Assembly: GCA_019118725.1 (NCBI GenBank)
Contig: DWYO01000086.1
Span: 1 to 26,549, forward strand
Direction: 5' to 3'
From: Candidatus Parabacteroides intestinavium
GTDB taxonomy: Bacteria; Bacteroidota; Bacteroidia; Bacteroidales; Tannerellaceae
DNA: 26,549 nucleotides
In this document: piece after piece, positions 1-5,923 of the stretch
Numbering within the stretch: position 1 is the first letter of the stretch
Layout: every line of letters begins with the position of its first letter
Program-made: the position numbers and the translations under genes
Notes under the pieces: model-generated
The model's database searches: none
What the model was told of the DNA's origin: nothing
Seen by the model: only the letters and a program-made list of their open reading frames with translations

Positions 1-197
1 TCGCCCAAATCGACCAAGAAGTTCAATGTCAGATCACCGGTCGTATTTTCTATGGTTCCCCGAATAGGAATTTCCGGTGTTACAGATTTTCTAACTGTAC
101 TCCAATTTCCTTCAAAATTAATTTCATGCCGCTCGGCAAAGGCGGGAACCGCCATTAAACACGCTAACGCGACTACTACAAATTTTAGATTTTTCAT
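1..197 (-). CDS. Partial secreted DUF3244-like small protein (N-terminal 65 residues)
   Basis: Read by hand on the minus strand from an ATG at 197 to the window edge, so the C-terminus is missing. The first ~21 residues form a signal peptide (positive MKNLK, then a hydrophobic core ending in PAFA), so export to periplasm or surface is predicted. The mature start, HEINFEGNWSTVRKSVTP, followed by a short beta-rich stretch (IPIRGTIENTTGDLTLNF), resembles the DUF3244 family of small Bacteroidetes secreted proteins, which open with a similar GxW...R.. motif and adopt an Ig-like fold. The family match is from memory and the protein is incomplete. A good -7 box lies 26-33 bases upstream of the ATG. 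No function can be assigned. Confidence 0.6.
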   Translation of the reverse strand, partial: MKNLKFVVVALACLMAVPAFAERHEINFEGNWSTVRKSVTPEIPIRGTIENTTGDLTLNFLVDLG

Positions 198-222
198 TGC
201 CTTTCGTTTAAAAATTTCGCTG

Positions 223-253
223 CAAAAGTAGAGGGGAAAATCGAAAACCGAAA
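223..253 (-). promoter_or_regulatory. Bacteroidetes-type promoter of the DUF3244-like gene
   Basis: On the minus strand TACTTTTG (230-223) matches the -7 consensus TAnnTTTG exactly. A TTTCG motif at 253-249, 18 bases upstream, could serve as the -33 element (consensus TTTG). The predicted transcript start would leave a leader of about 20 nt before the ATG at 197. Confidence 0.6.
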
Positions 254-270
254 GGAATTATCCGATTTTG

Positions 271-337
271 AATAGGATAAGCCGACACTGATTATCAGCA
301 CGTTAGAAACAAATAAATAGGATAAGGAATAGGATAA
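271..337. repeat. Three direct copies of AATAGGATAA upstream of the DUF3244-like promoter
   Basis: The decamer AATAGGATAA occurs at 271-280, 316-325 and 328-337. An inverted half (TTATCC) lies at about 259-264. All sit in the 171-base gap between the DUF3244-like gene and the regulator gene, just upstream of the -33 region, where activator sites are often placed. The remainder of the gap is AT-rich and holds a small palindrome, CTGATTATCAG, near 288-298. That the decamers are operator sites is inference. Confidence 0.45.
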
Positions 338-368
338 AACGGCAGCTAATCCGCTGATAATACAGAAT

Positions 369-2111
369 TTACTTCATATTCACCAAGAAATCCCTCAGCT
401 GAAGGCTCCGGTCATTGATTTGCAGGTCGTGACGAAGTTTCTGGCGGTACCGGGAAATAGAAGTGGGCGCATATTGAGGGAACAAGATGGCGGTCTGGTT
501 CGTATCTAATCCAAACAGGGCGAGGTAACAAATGTCCTTTTCGACACCCTTTATCCCGGCCTCCAACAATTTCACCGAGACCATCGGATAAACGGCATCT
601 ACCAACTCCCGAATGGCCTGCCAATCCTTTGGAGTCAGCGGAGATTTCCGGCTATTGGGGATAACCGTAGAAGCCAATTTCTGCACCTTGGCTACAATCG
701 GCGCCCGTTCCCATAGCTGTTGCCGTTGCTCTTGAACCTGCCGGTTGACCAACTCCACCTCCTGCCGCTTTTTTTGATACAGCTCTTCCAGTTCTTTCCC
801 TTGCCTGTCCCAATGTGCCGTCTTCCGGTATTCCTCTATTCGGACAGAGAGTTGCCGCAATTCCTCCTCTTTGAGCAACAAATGGTTTTGCATGGACAGG
901 ATTTCATTCTTCAACGCCAGCAGTTCGTTATTCTTTTGCGCCAAGAGCAGCCGTTTACGCCGCAATTGCAATTGATAAACAGCCACAACAATAACAAACA
1001 AGAGGATGAAAAGCACGGTCCGGTTTTGCATACGGTGTTTTTCTCGCATCAAATGCGCCCTTGCCTTTTCCGTTTGCGCATGGTTGTATTTTTCTTCCAA
1101 ACCGAGGACTTGAGTTTTATTCCTATTAATCAGGGCTGAATCCATTTCCTTCAAATATTTTTCTAATGCATTTAATGCATCACTAGTCTGTTTTTCCGAT
1201 TTATTTACTTTATAACATTGGTAATAATAATTAGCTTGCTGAAATTTATTAAGGTTTGCTTTAGCTTGTTGCATATAATAATGCACTTTCGCTGTATCGT
1301 TCTCCTGCAAATATAAATCAGCTAACGATAAATAATCAGAAACCACCTCATGTTTGTCAAAAGATATTCCTTTCTTAAAAAAAGATAATGCCGCATTTTT
1401 ATCTCCTTGAATTGCAAAAATATTACCTAAAGCATTATAAACATCCGCGCAATCTAACGAGTCCCCATAAACCATAAGTATATCTTCCGCTTGATAGGCA
1501 CAATGCAAAGCCCTATCCAACGAATCCGCAAAAACATAATTCCGGCTTGCCTCTAAAAAAGCAATGCCCCGGCTTCTCCAATTCTCAGCCGTTTCAAAAT
1601 AGGCAGCCGCTTCCAAGTACTTATCCTTGGCCTTCAGATAGGCTTCCTGGAATTGATAGACATCTCCCATATAACTGCAAATATACCCCGCAAGGTTATA
1701 GTCATTTACGGTCAGACTTTTTTGCAACGCCTCCAGATAGGTGCGCAACGCCTGTTCCCGGAGCCAATCCTCCTTATAAGCCCTCCCCAAGTAAAGTCCG
1801 ATTTGCGCTTGCTCCCCGACAGATCCTTCCCGGTTCACATAACGCAAGGCACGCTCCAGCTGATGGACGTAAGGCAAACGGGTATGCAATGTATCCGCCA
1901 ATCGCCCCCTCAACATACACCACCGCGCGTTCTGACGGGCACTGATAAGTTCCGGATACGCAATACTATCCAGACAAGCATACGCCTCTTGAGGATGAGA
2001 CGGCATCAAGCTCTCCGCCCTATCCAGCATGCGTATCGCCGCACGCTCATTCTCGTCCGTGCAACCTATCCCAACGCACAACAACAGGATATATAAAACC
2101 CAACAGCGCAT
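369..2111 (-). CDS. TPR-containing membrane-anchored regulator with C-terminal helix-turn-helix
   Basis: About 580 residues from the chosen ATG at 2111. The open frame extends to an ATG at 2165, but the later Met directly precedes a lipoprotein-type signal (hydrophobic run ending LLLCVGIGC, then acidic TDENE). Residues ~30-340 are helical tetratricopeptide-like repeats. A transmembrane segment rich in L/I/V lies at ~365-384, followed by RRKRLL and a long coiled coil (~390-475). The C-terminal ~90 residues resemble the degenerate LuxR/sigma-like helix-turn-helix that ends many Bacteroidetes TPR regulators (KDICYLALFGL...TSISRYRQKL). The layout implies an extracytoplasmic TPR sensor and a cytoplasmic DNA-binding end, although ligand and targets are unknown. 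The neighbouring DUF3244-like gene, with repeats in front of it, is a candidate target (inference). Confidence 0.75.
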   Translation of the reverse strand: MRCWVLYILLLCVGIGCTDENERAAIRMLDRAESLMPSHPQEAYACLDSIAYPELISARQNARWCMLRGRLADTLHTRLPYVHQLERALRYVNREGSVGEQAQIGLYLGRAYKEDWLREQALRTYLEALQKSLTVNDYNLAGYICSYMGDVYQFQEAYLKAKDKYLEAAAYFETAENWRSRGIAFLEASRNYVFADSLDRALHCAYQAEDILMVYGDSLDCADVYNALGNIFAIQGDKNAALSFFKKGISFDKHEVVSDYLSLADLYLQENDTAKVHYYMQQAKANLNKFQQANYYYQCYKVNKSEKQTSDALNALEKYLKEMDSALINRNKTQVLGLEEKYNHAQTEKARAHLMREKHRMQNRTVLFILLFVIVVAVYQLQLRRKRLLLAQKNNELLALKNEILSMQNHLLLKEEELRQLSVRIEEYRKTAHWDRQGKELEELYQKKRQEVELVNRQVQEQRQQLWERAPIVAKVQKLASTVIPNSRKSPLTPKDWQAIRELVDAVYPMVSVKLLEAGIKGVEKDICYLALFGLDTNQTAILFPQYAPTSISRYRQKLRHDLQINDRSLQLRDFLVNMK

Positions 2112-2119
2112 ATCTGAAG

Positions 2120-2127
2120 CAAAAATA
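2120..2127 (-). promoter_or_regulatory. Possible -7 box of the TPR regulator gene
   Basis: TATTTTTG on the minus strand (2127-2120) fits TAnnTTTG but lies only 8 bases before the preferred ATG at 2111. The mRNA would then be nearly leaderless. The region is AT-rich, no clear -33 element is present, and a chance match is possible. Confidence 0.3.
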
Positions 2128-2171
2128 CAATTTTTTTGAAAAGATAAAATCAGATTAACTCCCATATCATA

Positions 2172-2202
2172 TTGCCCATTCCAAAGAAAAGATATACTTT
2201 TG
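2172..2202 (+). promoter_or_regulatory. Promoter of the decayed toxin-antitoxin module
   Basis: TTG (2172-2174) and TACTTTTG (2195-2202) are 20 bases apart, fitting the Bacteroidetes -33/-7 arrangement. A GGAGG ribosome-binding site follows at ~2211-2215, seven bases before the ATG at 2222. The control region looks intact although the genes behind it are broken. Confidence 0.6.
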
Positions 2203-2221
2203 TAAAAAACGGAGGATAATT

Positions 2222-2466
2222 ATGGAAACAACAACTATTTCCCTAAATAAACAACTGATGGAGCAGGCTTCTATATACGCAAAGCAACATGGCACAATCC
2301 TTATATCATAGAATCTTATCTGTCCCGTCTTATTAGTCAAACAAAAACGGAAGAGAAAATACCTGATATTGTCCAAAGTCTATTAGGAGCAGGAGAGTCT
2401 GTAGAAGCAGATGATATAAATGGACGGAATGCCTATTACAGATATGTAGAAGAAAAATATCATTAA
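2222..2466 (+). pseudogene. Frameshifted antitoxin (DUF6364-like) of a type II toxin-antitoxin pair
   Basis: From ATG 2222 the first frame gives METTTISLNKQLMEQASIYA and stops at TAG 2309-2311 after 29 codons. The frame starting at about 2296 continues the same protein for 56 codons (NPYIIESYLSRLI... to YRYVEEKYH) and ends at TAA 2464-2466. One missing base near 2294-2295, in a Thr codon, would restore an ~81-residue protein. The restored sequence looks like the ribbon-helix-helix-type antitoxins (DUF6364) paired with PIN toxins in Bacteroidetes: a beta strand (TTISLN), a helix (LMEQASIYAKQHG), then an IP-IVQSLLG motif and an acidic tail. Promoter and ribosome-binding site look intact, but only a 29-residue stub can be made. 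The frameshift is directly visible; the family name is from recall. Confidence 0.7.
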
Positions 2467-2607
2467 CAAACATATTCGGCGTTAACCCGAAAAGTTGACG
2501 CTATCATTACCAGGAATATAAAAGACTTTCAATATTCCCAAATAGCGGTATTGACTGCTGACGAATTCTTAGGGACATGGGATAATTACAAATCCCGCAC
2601 AAAATAG
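2467..2607 (+). pseudogene. C-terminal remnant of a PIN-domain toxin
   Basis: Directly after the antitoxin stop, and in the same frame, 46 codons are open to TAG 2605-2607. They read like the end of a PIN-domain ribonuclease: YSALTRKVDAIITRNIKDF, then QIAVLTADEFL. In PIN proteins a block of this type (A-xx-ITRN-KDF) lies just after the last conserved acidic residues. The N-terminal two thirds, with the start codon and the acidic metal-binding residues, is absent, which points to a deletion of roughly 300 bases joining the antitoxin 3' end to the toxin 3' end. The remnant's last 22 bases overlap the convergent DUF3108 gene. It cannot be an active toxin. Confidence 0.7.
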
Positions 2608-3380
2608 GCTTCTGCCGCACCGATTTTCAGTTTCGCCCGGAGCTTGACCGGCACACGGTTGGAATCATCATCAATCCACGCCTCACCGGCCGCTTTACTT
2701 TGCGTGAAAGCCTCATCGTAGACATCGATATAGAAATGATGCGTGCGGTAGGTCTTGCCTTTATATTCGACAACCTGTTGACCGGCATACCGGAAAGCCG
2801 AATTCACCAGATCACGCCCGATAGCTACCCGGAAAGGATATTCACTCCCGATAGTCATCCCCTCCCAATCTAAAGCCCGCAGGTACATCGTAGCCGCCAG
2901 CATGTCATAAACCTTTCCCTCAGCCACCAGAAGCGTATCAATCTTGGTACGTGTCAACGTATATCGGCGGGAATGCACCTTCGTTTCCTGTCCGGTGTAC
3001 GAGAAAGCCAGATCGTCAACCGAATAATAATCTCCCTCATCCGAATGCTTGGTCGCAAATTGCAATAAACAGTCCTCTTTCGAGATATAGCAGTCCAGCG
3101 TGTCCCGCATCCGGAACACCTTCTCGAACAAGCCCGTTGTATGGAAAGTAAGGGTATACTTCCAGGCCGGTTTCCCTCGATAAGCCGTGTCCTGCACCAC
3201 CAATGCCGCTTTTCCGGCTTTCGGCATCAGCACCCCCCATTTAAAATAGAGCTGATAACAGAGCGTCCCGTCCGGGACGAAACGCTCCGCCGGCAATTCC
3301 TGTGCCACCAAGGTCAACGAACCGCAAAGGCAACACAACACGGCGATAAGCCGCTTAAAAAGACAATCCCCCGAAACCAT
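2586..3380 (-). CDS. DUF3108-family envelope protein
   Basis: 264 residues, starting with a signal peptide (FKRLIAVLCCLCGSLTLVAQ), so periplasmic or outer-membrane location is predicted. The mature part has the DUF3108 pattern: an opening LCYQLYFKWG, repeated beta strands, and a TYRTHHFYIDVYDEAF strand before AWIDDDSNRVPVKLRAKL near the end. DUF3108 proteins are predicted beta-rich periplasmic proteins of unknown role, often linked to envelope functions. The ATG lies inside the end of the upstream Ig-like gene (26-base overlap), so the two are probably translationally coupled. No other Met precedes the signal peptide, which supports this start. The 3' end overlaps the remnant PIN frame on the other strand. 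Confidence 0.8.
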   Translation of the reverse strand: MVSGDCLFKRLIAVLCCLCGSLTLVAQELPAERFVPDGTLCYQLYFKWGVLMPKAGKAALVVQDTAYRGKPAWKYTLTFHTTGLFEKVFRMRDTLDCYISKEDCLLQFATKHSDEGDYYSVDDLAFSYTGQETKVHSRRYTLTRTKIDTLLVAEGKVYDMLAATMYLRALDWEGMTIGSEYPFRVAIGRDLVNSAFRYAGQQVVEYKGKTYRTHHFYIDVYDEAFTQSKAAGEAWIDDDSNRVPVKLRAKLKIGAAEAYFVRDL

Positions 3381-5271
3381 TGGATGAAGATGATGAATTA
3401 CTACGCCCCTCTTCGCGATAGTCGCGTTTTTTCTTGGTCGTCTCTTTAGGCTTGTTTTTCGTAATATCCAAAGGCTTCTGCTTCAGCCAAGGCGTTTCCC
3501 GGATATTCCAGTTCTCTTCATGCTGGAAGTTTTGCAAAATCGTAAAAGGCTTCGGACAATAGACTACCTCTTCCGGCTGACGGCGTTCGGCAAAATTACC
3601 GGTGTCCCATTCACCATTCCCGTTTGCATCCAGCACCAGACGTGCATAATACTTCTCCGGCTTCAAATCCATGAACAAAGCCCCTCCATCCTTGACTACG
3701 GCCTTCCGGACCGGCGCATCTTTCGAATCGAGCAGTTCCACGAATGCAGGAACAGTATCCAATCCCTGAATATTGATGAACAGGTGGCCGTAACTATCCT
3801 CCGGCTTTATCTTAAACGTACCTTGGAACAGGTCGTTCCATTTGCCGTAAAGACTATAAATAAGCGCCGAATCGATGGTTAGCTGATACGATTCTCCGTA
3901 TTTCCAATCCCGGTCAATGTAATAGTTCAACGAATTCACCGAGTCCTGAAAAAAATGAAAATCCACCAGGCTCCATACAGAATCGACCTCCTGTTCCAGA
4001 CGGAACATGTCCTTATTTATCTCCGGAACCGGTTCGCCGAATACAACAGCCACCGTATCAAACAAATCCATATCACCGGGTGCATCAACGGTCATACTCA
4101 GAAACTCGATTTCCGGTTCACCCTTTTTCCGTTTCTTTTTCTCAGCCGGACGGCGGCGTGCCACAGTCTGGATCGTGTCAGTCTGCGGACGGAGAATATT
4201 CAGCGAATCACTCATCGGGTAGGTCAGCGCCATACGCAATGTATCCTGTTTCCAGACAGTCGAATCAGAAATCCAAAAGGTGATGTTCCGGCCCTCATCG
4301 GCAGACTGCGTAATAAACCACTCCTCCTGCACCGGCTCGAAATTGAGCGGGACCGGGAGCGGGACCGTATCGAGAGGCGCATTAAAATGCAGCACAAACC
4401 GATGCTCGTCCGGACGTTCCGGACGTGTCATATACTGACGTTCAAACTTTTCCTTAAACAGGCGCAACGCGATGTCGTCCGGCAAGAAGCGCGTGTACTG
4501 GATTGTCCGGATCGTGTCAATAGTCAGTGAGTCCTTCCATAAGGTATCTTGACGTGTAGCCATTGTAAAAGTCGGGACAAAGACCGAATCCAGAAAGGCG
4601 ATATCCTCACCGGGCTGATCAAACTTATAATCCCGGTTTACATCGTTCAAGGCATAGACGCGGTATTTACCCGGTTTGATGTTGCGGACGGTAAACTGTC
4701 CCTTGTCATTGGTCCGCGAAGTACGATCGAACGGCAATGTGCGAAAGGCCGAATCAGCCAGGTTGCTATGCAGACCGATAGAGATACCGGGCATAGGCTC
4801 CAGATTCTCCGCATTCAGTACCGTTCCGGACAACTCCAACGAGTCGATGACATCCCCCGTAGAGAAAGCGAAGGTGAAGTTCTCCAAAACATTCTTCTCG
4901 TTGTTGTCGGCAATCGAATTGGTGAAATCGATCGTATAGGTCATATTCTCTTTCAACGAATCCAGCAATTCGACCTGAACCTTTTTCCCGGCAGTACGAA
5001 TAATGGGCATTTCACGTTGCGGAGGCGTGATAATCACATTCTCCGACGGATTATCCAGCTGAATCAGCTCATCAAACAGGATCTCTACCTTTTGCCCCTT
5101 GTAATTGATACTGTTAGGGACCGGCATACTGCTGACAAACTTAGGCGGAAGTTCGTCATACGGTCCGCCGTTCGGATTGCCTATATTCGCACAGGCATAA
5201 AGCATGACCGTACAGCCCCAGGCAAGTCCGGCACGGAGCAGAGGAATATATCTATGGGTCTTTCTCATCAT
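3355..5271 (-). CDS. Ig-like (Big_5-type) domain lipoprotein
   Basis: 638 residues. A lipoprotein signal ends in MLYAC (Cys27), so membrane anchoring is predicted. Residues ~40-135 look like a bacterial Ig-like SbsA_Ig/Big_5 domain (PPKFVSSMPVPNSINY ... TYTIDFTNSIADNNE ... FAFSTG). Residues ~143-225 look like a carboxypeptidase-regulatory/prealbumin-like fold (LSGTVLNAENLEPMPG ... GQFTVRNIKPGKYRVYAL). Two calcium-loop-like motifs are visible, DVNRDYKFDQPGE and DANGNGEWDTGN. The tail is basic (KKKRDYREEGR), then a serine run and GFGGLSF. Two adjacent ATGs (5271 and 5268) could start it. It follows the GNAT gene by 9 bases and overlaps the DUF3108 gene, forming one operon. The family is common in Bacteroidetes, but its function is not known. 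Confidence 0.75.
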   Translation of the reverse strand: MMRKTHRYIPLLRAGLAWGCTVMLYACANIGNPNGGPYDELPPKFVSSMPVPNSINYKGQKVEILFDELIQLDNPSENVIITPPQREMPIIRTAGKKVQVELLDSLKENMTYTIDFTNSIADNNEKNVLENFTFAFSTGDVIDSLELSGTVLNAENLEPMPGISIGLHSNLADSAFRTLPFDRTSRTNDKGQFTVRNIKPGKYRVYALNDVNRDYKFDQPGEDIAFLDSVFVPTFTMATRQDTLWKDSLTIDTIRTIQYTRFLPDDIALRLFKEKFERQYMTRPERPDEHRFVLHFNAPLDTVPLPVPLNFEPVQEEWFITQSADEGRNITFWISDSTVWKQDTLRMALTYPMSDSLNILRPQTDTIQTVARRRPAEKKKRKKGEPEIEFLSMTVDAPGDMDLFDTVAVVFGEPVPEINKDMFRLEQEVDSVWSLVDFHFFQDSVNSLNYYIDRDWKYGESYQLTIDSALIYSLYGKWNDLFQGTFKIKPEDSYGHLFINIQGLDTVPAFVELLDSKDAPVRKAVVKDGGALFMDLKPEKYYARLVLDANGNGEWDTGNFAERRQPEEVVYCPKPFTILQNFQHEENWNIRETPWLKQKPLDITKNKPKETTKKKRDYREEGRSNSSSSSNGFGGLSF

Positions 5272-5280
5272 CTGACGGTA

Positions 5281-5820
5281 CTAATACAACAATGCACGCG
5301 GACGGCGGTACACCGTCTCTTTTATCCGTTCGATATAGGTTTCGATTTCCGGACAGGCATCCGTTCCCATAATCCAAAGCGGACAGGCATCTTCGTCTGC
5401 CGTATAAGAAGGTTGCACATAATCTTTATACAAAACCGCATAACCGTTCCGCTCATAAAAGCCGATGCGCCGGCACGCCATCTCTTCCACGGCCGGCTCT
5501 ACTTCCAGCAGCTGAGGCTTGTGCAAATGCTGCTGCCAATAGGCCAAAATCTGCTGACCAATTTTCCGGTTACGCATTTCCGGGAATACCGCCAAATGCT
5601 CCATATAGTAAAAATCGCCCAAGTCCCAATAAGAGGCCAACCCGCAAAGGAGGCCATCCTCTTCTACGGCATTGAAAAACATTTCCGGTACTGCTGCCAG
5701 CATCTGTTCCAATTGATGCATGTCTCTTCTCTCTTCAGGAGGGAATGACTCTTTATAAAGGGTCATCAGCCTGTTCCATACGGGATCTTCGGCACGGGTA
5801 ATTCTTCTTAAAGCTATCAT
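5281..5820 (-). CDS. GNAT-family N-acetyltransferase
   Basis: 179 residues, no signal peptide, cytoplasmic. The GNAT acetyl-CoA-binding motif A is visible at ~73-92: MEHLAVFPEMRNRKIGQQIL, with the R/Q-x-x-G-x-G/A-type loop as RNRKIG (83-88) after strand beta4. The usual late GNAT strand is visible as RRIGFYERNGYAVLYKDY. The substrate cannot be read from sequence. It is first gene of the operon with the Ig-like lipoprotein and DUF3108 protein and is divergent from parC, with a perfect -7 box in the shared gap. The start is the ATG that directly follows that promoter. Confidence 0.8.
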   Translation of the reverse strand: MIALRRITRAEDPVWNRLMTLYKESFPPEERRDMHQLEQMLAAVPEMFFNAVEEDGLLCGLASYWDLGDFYYMEHLAVFPEMRNRKIGQQILAYWQQHLHKPQLLEVEPAVEEMACRRIGFYERNGYAVLYKDYVQPSYTADEDACPLWIMGTDACPEIETYIERIKETVYRRPRALLY

Positions 5821-5840
5821 AATCGAATCTAATTTGATTT

Positions 5841-5874
5841 TTTCGCCAAATATAAGAAGAATTTCGTATATTTA
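5841..5874 (+). promoter_or_regulatory. Probable parC promoter
   Basis: TATATTTA (5867-5874) matches TAnnTTTG at all but the last base. A TTTCG motif at 5841-5845 sits 21 bases upstream as a possible -33 element. A transcript from here would start near 5880 and supports the ATG at 5924, not the in-frame ATG at 5834, which lies upstream of the promoter. Confidence 0.4.
5847..5854 (-). promoter_or_regulatory. -7 box of the GNAT/Ig-like/DUF3108 operon
   Basis: TATATTTG on the minus strand (5854-5847) matches TAnnTTTG exactly and lies 26 bases before the ATG at 5820. The possible -33 element (TTCG at 5881-5878) is weak and 23 bases away. The site lies inside the divergent parC promoter region, so the two promoters face away from each other within about 30 bases. 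Confidence 0.55.
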
Positions 5875-5923
5875 CACCGAATTTTGCTCAGGTAGAAACA
5901 AGAAAGGAATATCGGAAAGAGAA

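Noticed and set aside
720..2096. Three plus-strand frames of 130-150 codons
   Set aside because: They are antisense to the TPR regulator. Their products are Gln/Leu- or Pro-rich low-complexity translations with no start signals.
3370..3405. Serine-codon run at the end of the Ig-like lipoprotein as a phase-variable repeat
   Set aside because: The codons are mixed (TCA, TCT, TCC, AAT) and do not form a uniform short tandem repeat likely to slip.
4549..5748. 399-codon open frame on the plus strand
   Set aside because: It lies antisense to the Ig-like lipoprotein and GNAT genes. Its product is Arg/Ile/Gln-rich without domains, has no ribosome-binding site, and is explained by codon choice of the real genes.
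5834..5923. 30-codon N-terminal extension of ParC
   Set aside because: The extra residues overlap the divergent promoters and do not resemble type IIA topoisomerases. The ATG at 5924 is downstream of the likely transcript start.
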